This document shows positions 57,368 through 64,000 of a DNA stretch of 64,000 nt, in pieces. The number at the start of each line of letters is the position of its first letter. Within the stretch, counting starts at the first letter, position 1. The translations under genes and the position numbers were made by a program. The stretch is taken from contig OY781889.1 in NCBI GenBank assembly GCA_963677185.1, forward strand, positions 1,860,001 to 1,924,000, written 5' to 3'. The stretch comes from G963677185 sp963677185 (GTDB taxonomy: Bacteria; Bacillota; Syntrophomonadia; Syntrophomonadales; Syntrophomonadaceae). The notes under the pieces were generated by a model. The model worked only from the letters and a program-made list of their open reading frames with translations. It had not been told where the DNA came from and ran no database searches.

Positions 57368-58030
57368 ATGCAGGCAATTCGGCTATTGTTAAACAGCCTA
57401 TCCACTCAGTGGATGCACGGTATGGAAACGGTAATCAGGGAACTGACGCCATGGGAGATTATTCTAAATCAAAGCACTTTTGAGACCGTTGATCTGGCGG
57501 TTAAAATCCAACCGGATATTCTTATATGGAAAGTGGAAACAGATATTAGTTTCCTCGATCTTGCAGAATTGAAGAGTCGCTGCCCCACGGTAATACCCGT
57601 GATAATCATCAACGATCCCAATCAATTGGAAATGTCTCAGTTTATCGAATATGGTGCCTGCGGATGTTTGCCGGACCGCCTGCGGCCTCGGCAGATCATT
57701 CAAGCTGTAGAGCTTATTGCCATCGCAGGAATATCCTGTTTTCCACGCTTCGTTCCGGTAAAGGCCGGGCGGACGGAAATCGGCCTGGCGGATGGCGGAC
57801 ATGTTGAAGGCCCCACCGGGCTGACCGCACGGGAAAGGGAAATTTTGTCCTTAATGTGTGAAAATCATTCCAACCAGGAGATTGCGGAAATTCTGTCGGT
57901 TGCTGAATCAACGGTTAAAACGCACCTGCATAACATATATAAGAAAATGGGCAAGAAAAAACGGGGCGAGGTGCTGGCCGCGGTTTACAGCATCGAAGAA
58001 GCCAGGAAAAACATCCAAAGCCACTTATAA
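57368..58030 (+). CDS. LuxR-type regulator with degenerate receiver domain
   Basis: 220 residues. The C-terminal helix-turn-helix is clear (GLTAREREILSLMCENHSNQEIAEIL and STVKTHLHNIYKKMG, about 150-195). The N-terminal half has a receiver-like fold, but the acidic pair after strand 1 is missing (RLLLNSLS). The phospho-acceptor position lies in ILIWKVE without Asp, so it is not expected to be phosphorylated in the usual way. ATG start after AGGGGGGGA. Cotranscribed with the diguanylate cyclase, which suggests a link to cyclic di-GMP or sensing by that protein; inference. Confidence 0.9.
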   Translation: MQAIRLLLNSLSTQWMHGMETVIRELTPWEIILNQSTFETVDLAVKIQPDILIWKVETDISFLDLAELKSRCPTVIPVIIINDPNQLEMSQFIEYGACGCLPDRLRPRQIIQAVELIAIAGISCFPRFVPVKAGRTEIGLADGGHVEGPTGLTAREREILSLMCENHSNQEIAEILSVAESTVKTHLHNIYKKMGKKKRGEVLAAVYSIEEARKNIQSHL

Positions 58031-58039
58031 TCGTAACAA

Positions 58040-58486
58040 CTATAATTCCGCTTCATACTTGATTTGAACCCCAGCTTGCGAAAGCAGGTACAGGATGCAT
58101 TGCAACGGAACCACAATAAAAAGTGCATAGTAGTAGAGGGGCGTATGCCAGGATGGGGATGAAGGTATTAGTGACAACAGAGGCAGAAGGGGAAGATCCC
58201 AGAGTTCCAGGGTGAATTTGGCATACCATATCCAGTCCCAGTATTGTTGCAGGTACAGGACATCGCCGAAGATCAAGGCAAATCCGGGCATTTGCCAGAT
58301 GAGAGCGACCCCGAGACGCTGATGCCAGAAGGGAAGCCAGGCTGCCTGCTCCCGGGCCTCAAGCGCCATCAGTGCGAGGAAAGCAATACATAAGAATAGG
58401 TCCAGACCAGGGAAATACATACCGCCAAGAACAGCCAGCATGGCTCCGAAGTATAATATGTACAACCGTATCAGGCATTTAATCAT
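58040..58486 (-). CDS. Membrane protein of unknown function
   Basis: 148 residues with four or five hydrophobic segments. It contains a tryptophan/tyrosine-rich middle (YLQQYWDWIWYAKF) and a C-terminal cytoplasmic stub. No family recognised. It is the last of three tightly packed minus-strand genes: its ATG is 3 bases after the hydrolase stop. It ends 9 bases from the convergent LuxR gene. Confidence 0.75.
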   Translation of the reverse strand: MIKCLIRLYILYFGAMLAVLGGMYFPGLDLFLCIAFLALMALEAREQAAWLPFWHQRLGVALIWQMPGFALIFGDVLYLQQYWDWIWYAKFTLELWDLPLLPLLSLIPSSPSWHTPLYYYALFIVVPLQCILYLLSQAGVQIKYEAEL

Positions 58487-58489
58487 GGC

Positions 58490-59104
58490 TTATCGATCCT
58501 TGTCATATATGATGTCCACGTTGGGGCTGGCTTTCAGGTTTTCCGGAGAAATCCAGACATCGTTAATCACATCCAGGTCAACTCCTTGTTCGTAGTAGGC
58601 TTTCCACAAAATCGTAGTGCAGTTCCAATAACGCTGGCTGCTTTTAAATGCCAGGGGAAAGAACATTTCCCCATGCCGGGCGGAGACGTAATCCACCGCT
58701 TTTTGTTTGGCTTCGATACTGCATTTCACTCGAAGGACCGCAACATGCGAGTATTGCATAAAATGGCCGACATACATGCCGGTGACTCCTGTGTCGACCA
58801 GTGCTTCCATAACTGTGTCATCTCCAATAAAAATGCCGGCATGAGAATAATGCCCGTAGGCGCAGTCCTCCCAACCGCCCAGAACTATATCGCCGGGCTC
58901 CAGCGCCGAAAAATCGGCCGTCATATAAGTGCTGTTAGGTGTGCCAGAAGCAATCATACCGTTGGAGAGGTTAATAATATATGTTTGAATTGATGAAGCC
59001 ACCGGACTGAAGAACAGGTGATAATGAGAGGCGGTTATGATGGCAATGAGGGCAGCTGCGATCAAAGGCATAGCCAGGAGCCTTCTGGTCGAATCATTCA
59101 GCAA
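58490..59104 (-). CDS. YiiX/YebB-like (permuted NlpC/P60) hydrolase, membrane-anchored
   Basis: 204 residues with an N-terminal membrane anchor (about 10-28). The extracytoplasmic domain has LEPGDIVLGG (about 68-77), the catalytic His in YGHYSHAGIFIGDD and, later, the Cys in WNCTTILWKAYYEQ. This His-before-Cys order is the circularly permuted papain-like fold of YiiX/YebB-like proteins, which act on amide or lipid bonds. TTG start adjoining the stop of the upstream gene, with CGGAGG 8 bases before. Substrate unknown. Confidence 0.85.
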   Translation of the reverse strand: MLNDSTRRLLAMPLIAAALIAIITASHYHLFFSPVASSIQTYIINLSNGMIASGTPNSTYMTADFSALEPGDIVLGGWEDCAYGHYSHAGIFIGDDTVMEALVDTGVTGMYVGHFMQYSHVAVLRVKCSIEAKQKAVDYVSARHGEMFFPLAFKSSQRYWNCTTILWKAYYEQGVDLDVINDVWISPENLKASPNVDIIYDKDR

Positions 59105-60319
59105 TCAGTCAGCCTCCGTTTCCGCTGTCGCCCACAGTGCGGCATATTCATCCTGCCCAAGCAATGCTTGCAATCCATCGGTTAGACTGCTGCGCTGTTC
59201 GCTAAGCAGGTTCAACATCAGCTGCCGGGTACCGGCTTTTATACCACCGCATTTTTCCACCTTGCTGGCCAGGGTGGCCAGGTCCTGGATCTGCCCGGCT
59301 TGATCCTGCAAAATCCGTAATAGTTCAACATTGTCAACTGGCAGAGCCAGCAAGCTATGAAGAGCTTCAACTGAATAGCGCACTTTTTTAGCAGCGATGC
59401 GAAAACGATGTACGCTGCGCGGCTGGCCGGGCTGAATTGAAGAACGGCTGGATGCCAGCTGTCTCAAATACTTATCGTAACGGCAGGAAATTGCCTTGTT
59501 AAGCCCGGCTTCGTTGTAACGGCTGTAAATTGCCGCGTGGAGGCGGATCTGATATTTGCGTAATATACTGGTGTAAGAGTCGGGGTCCGCAGAAGCCAGC
59601 CGGCGCTTGAGCTTGTGGACCATGTTCTCTTCTTCGGTCTCGAGCGCAGTAATTAGTGTCCGGGAATCCAGCAGGGCATCATCGGTGTTTCTCAAAAAGT
59701 CCAGTTCCACCTGGCAGTCTCTTATCCGTCCCATTATGGAAAACAGCCGGCGCATCTTTTTTTGTTTGCGCAGCAGCTTTTTATTTTTTAATAAATCCTG
59801 GCAATAGGCAGTTATAATGTCAAGACGGCGGGTGGCAACCCTGAGATCATGAATGCGGTTGCTGTTCTGCTTATCCTCAAAGCGCTGCCAGGCCTCGATA
59901 TAACCGTCTATCCGTTCGCTCAATGCTTGTTCGAGAGGGTGGAGGTCAGCAGGGTGGCGATCCATGAATTCGAGCCGCTCTCTGTCAGGCCCAGCGGTAA
60001 AAAACAGCCGCCTTCCATCCGGGCTGCTGCGTAGTTCAGGCAGGGTGTCGATGAAGCCATCATTTTGAAGCCCCTGGCAGCAGGATTCCAGATCGGGACT
60101 GAAAAAGGCCAGGTGATCAAAACTGCCAATGCGATGCCGCATTGCGTCGTCACGGTAACAGATTAGTTCCAGGTCCAGTCCGTCTTTGCTCAACAGGCAC
60201 AGTGTTAAACGCTCGTTTGCACTGCGCTCTTTCTCCACAAATCCCAGGCGGGCTGTATAAAAACCGACCGAGCGCTCAATGTTCGATACCACCAGTGACA
60301 GGTGTGCGATACTCAACAT
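59105..60319 (-). CDS. VOC (glyoxalase-like) domain fused to a CHAD domain
   Basis: 404 residues from ATG 60319, 7 bases after GGGAGG; the frame runs further upstream without a site. Residues 1-125 form a vicinal-oxygen-chelate domain (LSIAHLSLVVSNIERSVGFYTARLGF and FDHLAFFSPDLE). Residues about 140-400 form a CHAD domain, all-helical and very basic, with the conserved His in IHDLRVATRRL and VHRFRIAAKKVRYSVEAL. CHAD domains bind polyphosphate. The ppk/ppx cluster lies in the same window, 33 kb away. First gene of a three-gene operon. Confidence 0.9.
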   Translation of the reverse strand: MLSIAHLSLVVSNIERSVGFYTARLGFVEKERSANERLTLCLLSKDGLDLELICYRDDAMRHRIGSFDHLAFFSPDLESCCQGLQNDGFIDTLPELRSSPDGRRLFFTAGPDRERLEFMDRHPADLHPLEQALSERIDGYIEAWQRFEDKQNSNRIHDLRVATRRLDIITAYCQDLLKNKKLLRKQKKMRRLFSIMGRIRDCQVELDFLRNTDDALLDSRTLITALETEEENMVHKLKRRLASADPDSYTSILRKYQIRLHAAIYSRYNEAGLNKAISCRYDKYLRQLASSRSSIQPGQPRSVHRFRIAAKKVRYSVEALHSLLALPVDNVELLRILQDQAGQIQDLATLASKVEKCGGIKAGTRQLMLNLLSEQRSSLTDGLQALLGQDEYAALWATAETEAD

Positions 60320-60452
60320 GTTTTTCCTCCCAGACCAGGCTGCGCTTGGGCACCCTGCTGCGGTCAGTGCCGGACTTATTAGCCTTGACAATAACTATTA
60401 TGATATAGATGATTGGCTTTGTAAATGAGTGCAGAAAGGAGCGCAAACGCTG

Positions 60453-62252
60453 ATGGCCGGTAAGATCAGGCATAGGAACGAGATTGCGGAACAATACCGC
60501 TGGAATTTGGAAGCGATGTTTGCTAATGAGGAGCTCTGGGAGGATGATTTCCGGCGGGCCGGGGATCTTATAAAGGAACTGGCAGCAATGGAGGGCCGTT
60601 TGGGTGAGTCGGCGTCTTCTTTACTGGAGGCTTTGCAGTTGGCTGACCGGCTGTCTCGCAAAGTGGAAAGGCTTTATGTTTATGCCCGGATGCGCCGGGA
60701 TGAGGACAATCGGCAGAGCGGCAGCCAGGAGCGATTTAGCCGTGCCGAAGGCGTCATGGTGGAAGCAGGCCGCTCCAGCGCTTACATGACCCCGGAAATA
60801 CTGCAAATAGACCAGGAAGTGCTGGCTGAATTCATGGATGAAGATTCTGAACTGGCCATATACCGCCATCATTTGGAGGAAATTTTGCGCCAGAAAGCCC
60901 ATATTCTATCCCGGGACGAAGAACAGCTGCTGGCTATGTCAGCCGAGCTTTCCATGGCTATTACCAATACTTTTACCATGCTGAACAATGCCGATCTCAA
61001 GTTCCCTTTCATCAAAAATGAGAACGGTGAAGAGATAGAAATAACCAAGGGGCGTTATGGCAGTTTGATGGAAAGCCAGGATCGCGGCGTGCGCGAATCA
61101 GCGTTTGACGGTTTGTACAGCTCCTACGAAAAGCTTATCAACACGCTGGGAGCGAGCCTTTCCGGCAGTGTTAAAAAGGATATTTTCTACAGCCGCGCTC
61201 GCAAATATCCGTCCTGCCTGTCCAGGGCTCTGGATGGAGATAATATAGATCCGAAAGTCTATAACAGTCTTATCGAGGCGGTTCATTCCAACCTGGATAA
61301 AATGTACCGGTACATGGCTTTGCGCCGTCGCATGCTGGGCCTGGAAAACCTCCACATGTTCGATATTTATGTGCCACTGGTCCCCGAGTACAAGATGCTG
61401 ATCCCTTATGAACAGTCGTCTTCGATAGTTAAGGAGGCTCTGACGGTTCTGGGGCCGGAATATCGGGGCCTGCTGGAGCGAGCTTTTTCAGATCGATGGA
61501 TAGATGTCTATGAAAACGAGGGTAAGACCTCGGGCGCCTATTCGTGGGGATGTTTTGACAGCGATCCGTATATACTTATGAACTATGATGACCGCTTGAA
61601 TGATGTTTTTACCCTGGCTCACGAGCTGGGGCATTCTATGCACAGCTACTATTCGGATCGCAGCCAGCCGTATGTTTACAGCCAGTACAGCATATTTCTG
61701 GCTGAAGTGGCCTCCACGGTCAATGAATCACTATTAATAGACCACCTTTTGAAGAACGCCAAGGAGCGCAGGGAAAAAATGTACCTGCTGAATTATTATC
61801 TGGAGCAATTTCGGGGGACGGTTTACCGTCAAACCATGTTCGCTGAGTTCGAAAAAATAATTCATGAACGAGCGGAAAAGGGTGAAGCAATGGTGCCGGA
61901 AGCACTTAACGAACTTTACCTGGAGCTAAACCGCTTGTACTACGGACCGGATCTGGTTTTGGACCCGGCGATTCGCCTGGAGTGGTCGAGAATCCCGCAT
62001 TTTTACACCGGGTTTTATGTATTCAAGTATGCCACGGGATTTTCGGCGGCTACGGCGCTTAAACAACAGATAAAGGCTGAAGGAGAGCCGGCGGTTAGCC
62101 GTTACATGGAGTTCCTGAAAGCTGGAGGCTCTGACTATCCCATCAATATACTGCAGCGTGCAGGAGTGGACCTTACAAGCCCCGAGCCGGTTATTCAGGC
62201 ATTGAAGCTTTTTGGGGATCTGCTGGAAGAACTGGAGGGATTAGTGGAATAG
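60453..62252 (+). CDS. pepF: Oligoendopeptidase F
   Basis: M3-family zinc metallopeptidase of 599 residues that degrades short peptides in the cytoplasm. The zinc motif HExxH is in TLAHELGHSMHSYYS (about 391-405), with the third ligand Glu in FLAEVASTVNE. The N-terminal helical part starts RHRNEIAEQYRWNLEAMF. ATG 60453 lies 11 bases after AAAGGAG; an in-frame GTG 60429 precedes that site. Its 3' end overlaps the convergent kinase gene by 62 bases. Confidence 0.96.
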   Translation: MAGKIRHRNEIAEQYRWNLEAMFANEELWEDDFRRAGDLIKELAAMEGRLGESASSLLEALQLADRLSRKVERLYVYARMRRDEDNRQSGSQERFSRAEGVMVEAGRSSAYMTPEILQIDQEVLAEFMDEDSELAIYRHHLEEILRQKAHILSRDEEQLLAMSAELSMAITNTFTMLNNADLKFPFIKNENGEEIEITKGRYGSLMESQDRGVRESAFDGLYSSYEKLINTLGASLSGSVKKDIFYSRARKYPSCLSRALDGDNIDPKVYNSLIEAVHSNLDKMYRYMALRRRMLGLENLHMFDIYVPLVPEYKMLIPYEQSSSIVKEALTVLGPEYRGLLERAFSDRWIDVYENEGKTSGAYSWGCFDSDPYILMNYDDRLNDVFTLAHELGHSMHSYYSDRSQPYVYSQYSIFLAEVASTVNESLLIDHLLKNAKERREKMYLLNYYLEQFRGTVYRQTMFAEFEKIIHERAEKGEAMVPEALNELYLELNRLYYGPDLVLDPAIRLEWSRIPHFYTGFYVFKYATGFSAATALKQQIKAEGEPAVSRYMEFLKAGGSDYPINILQRAGVDLTSPEPVIQALKLFGDLLEELEGLVE

Positions 62253-63915
62253 ATGATGGCACGGACAGGATTTCATCATCCAATTCGCTGCGTTGCCGGT
62301 CCAGGGGCAGGGTGAAAATGAAGCGGGCTCCCTGTCCCGGGCTGCTTTCCGCCCAGATTTCCCCATGGTGGCGCTCAATTATTTTATGCACTATGGCCAG
62401 CCCGATACCGCTGCCGTCGAATTCGTCCTGTCGGTGAAGGCGTTGAAAGGGCTGGAAAAGCTTGATAGCACTGGAATTTTCGAAACCCACACCGTTGTCT
62501 TTTATATAAACCACAGTCTCGCCAGGCCTTTCCTCCAGACCCAGTTCAATCCGGGCTTCATCACGCTGGCTGGTAAATTTCCAGGCATTGGCGACAAGGT
62601 TGTTCATGGCGATGCGCATCAAGCCGGTATCGGCAATAACTATCATTTTTTTCGGGCTTGTGAACTGCAACTGCCGCCCGGGTTCAGAGCTGCGCAATTC
62701 GTCGATGGCTTCCTGGGCCAGCCTGGCCAGGTCGGTATGACGAATGAAAAGGCTTTGCCGGGAGACCTGCGACAGCCTCAGAAGCCCGTCGATCAGCTGG
62801 CTCATTTTGGAACTGGCCTGCCGGATGCGGTTCAGGTAATGCCGGCCTTGCTCATCTAATCCGTCCTGAAAATCATCCAGAAGAATGCGGCTGAAACCGT
62901 CCATTGCTCGGAGCGGCGCTTTAAGATCATGAGCCACCGAGTAAGAAAATGATTCCAGATCTTTGTTTACGGCGTGGAGTTGGGCGGTTCGTTCTCTCAC
63001 CCGGGATTCCAGCTCCTGATTGAGATGCAGGATGCGCTGCTCGGCCAGCTTGCGTTCAGTTATGTCGCGGCCTACGCCCAGTATACCACTGACCCGGCCT
63101 TCTTCATTGCGAACGAAGCGAAGGTGCGTTTCACTCCAGAAGGTGCTGCCGTCTTTACGGTAGTATTCCATATCAACGGTATAGTTTATATTATCATGAT
63201 CTTGCTCAAGCTGAAGGCTATCGACCATCATCTGCGTTGCTTTCCGATACGATTCGGCTGTCATATGCCGGTCAAGCGGAATTGATCTCATTTCTTCCAT
63301 CGTGTAACCCCTTTTCCGATATACTGAAGGGGTGGCATAAGTAAAATTCAAATTGAGATCCATCAGCCAGATCGAATCAATCATATTGTCTGTAACCAGG
63401 TGGAAAAGCCGATCCCGCTCTGCCAGAGCCTGGCTGGAGCGCTCGTGTTCCATTTTCAGGCAGGCTTCGTAGGCCAGCATATCCGCCAGTTCAGCATAAT
63501 AAACCTTTAATTCATTGATATATTCGGGAAATTCCTGCACCGAAGCGGATTCTGCTTGTGGATTGGGCACGGCCTTCATCTGGAGTGCCTGTTCGTGAGC
63601 AATATGATATAGAACCAGCCAGCCAGAACAAAACGGTCCGGTCATGATGGGAAACACTAAATTTGCACAGGCGTGCGAGCAATTAAGGACCTGGCTCCGG
63701 CTGCCTGGAGTGCTTTTCTGTAACAATGGAATGATGCAGCCATAAGGAGAGTGGCTGCGTTTGTTCCGACGGGCATCTCCGTTATAATCGGCCAGCAGCG
63801 TTCCGTCATGACCAATCACGGCCACCGGTATTTTTCTGAAGGAATGGAGCCGTTCCAGTAATGAGCGTAATCGGGGCAGGTCTATGAGTTCAGCCAGATT
63901 AACCATTTCGATCAT
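62191..63915 (-). CDS. PAS-domain sensor histidine kinase with PocR-like N-terminus
   Basis: 574 residues. The N-terminal 130 residues (LIDLPRLRSLLERLHSFRKIPVAVIG, then cysteines at YGC, NCSHAC, FCSGW) resemble a PocR-type ligand-binding domain. A PAS domain follows at about 175-300 (ILGVGRDITERKLAEQ). HisKA has its His in SYSVAHDLKAPLRAMDGFSR. The HATPase has NNLVANAWKF, IKDNGVGF and GSGIGLAIVHKI. A 25-residue proline-rich end overlaps pepF. ATG 63915, GAGG 7 bases upstream. No partner response regulator within the window. Confidence 0.92.
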   Translation of the reverse strand: MIEMVNLAELIDLPRLRSLLERLHSFRKIPVAVIGHDGTLLADYNGDARRNKRSHSPYGCIIPLLQKSTPGSRSQVLNCSHACANLVFPIMTGPFCSGWLVLYHIAHEQALQMKAVPNPQAESASVQEFPEYINELKVYYAELADMLAYEACLKMEHERSSQALAERDRLFHLVTDNMIDSIWLMDLNLNFTYATPSVYRKRGYTMEEMRSIPLDRHMTAESYRKATQMMVDSLQLEQDHDNINYTVDMEYYRKDGSTFWSETHLRFVRNEEGRVSGILGVGRDITERKLAEQRILHLNQELESRVRERTAQLHAVNKDLESFSYSVAHDLKAPLRAMDGFSRILLDDFQDGLDEQGRHYLNRIRQASSKMSQLIDGLLRLSQVSRQSLFIRHTDLARLAQEAIDELRSSEPGRQLQFTSPKKMIVIADTGLMRIAMNNLVANAWKFTSQRDEARIELGLEERPGETVVYIKDNGVGFENSSAIKLFQPFQRLHRQDEFDGSGIGLAIVHKIIERHHGEIWAESSPGQGARFIFTLPLDRQRSELDDEILSVPSSIPLIPPVLPADPQKASMPE

Positions 63916-64000
63916 AGAATAACCTCGCGATGGAATGGCTTGCGTTTTCCTGGTTCGATGCAGAAGGAAGATAGCGTATTGAAGGTATTCTCTTTACAAT

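Overview
The window looks like chromosomal DNA of a Gram-positive anaerobe of the class Clostridia, most likely Syntrophomonadaceae or a close relative. The reasons are the S10/spc/alpha ribosomal order with a zinc-type S14, ECF transporter genes and truA after rplQ, a GatCAB pathway, strong GGAGG ribosome sites with many GTG/TTG starts, and the overall 16S sequence. The family assignment is inference, because no 16S search could be run.

Region 1 (1-14.3 kb) is a dense plus-strand housekeeping block: rpsQ to rpmJ, secY, adk, infA, rpsM-rpsK-rpsD-rpoA-rplQ, then ecfA1-ecfA2-ecfT-truA overlapping end to end, then rplM-rpsI under its own promoter and leader. The usual map gene is missing between adk and infA, where a KOW-type small protein sits instead.

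Region 2 (14.3-26.7 kb) holds a 1907-residue signalling protein (kinase-like C-lobe, AAA ATPase, helical repeats, GAF, PAS, PAS, histidine kinase). It is followed by a polyphosphate cluster: ppx-ppk on the minus strand and, divergently, a second ppx plus a stand-alone HD-domain gene.

Region 3 (26.7-32.2 kb) is a complete rRNA operon: promoter, 16S, tRNA-Ile(GAT), tRNA-Ala(TGC), 23S, 5S and terminator, with processing stalks around 16S and 23S.

Region 4 (32.2-47.6 kb) is mixed. It contains a GNAT acetyltransferase, a secreted five-repeat protein of unknown function, two small membrane proteins, ddl, a possible 51-residue protein, a [Fe-S]/CDGSH fusion, HU with a basic tail, an in-phase heptanucleotide array, a secreted glucosaminidase and metF. 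It ends with a minus-strand series gatC-gatA-gatB-homocitrate/Re-citrate synthase-icd.

Region 5 (47.6-64 kb) is rich in envelope and signalling genes. It has a lipoprotein and three tandem tail-anchored kinases with N-terminal zinc ribbons, the first of which lacks the catalytic Asp. Two membrane proteins share an ectodomain, and one of them carries PilZ. A secreted protein has two chagasin-like domains. A GAF-PAS-PAS-GGDEF cyclase precedes a LuxR regulator with a degenerate receiver. The rest is a minus-strand trio (VOC-CHAD fusion, YiiX-like hydrolase, membrane protein), pepF and a PAS histidine kinase that overlaps pepF tail to tail. The kinase/PilZ/diguanylate cyclase cluster is the best candidate for an undescribed system. 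The PPK/Ppx/HD set, with a CHAD protein elsewhere in the window, is the second.
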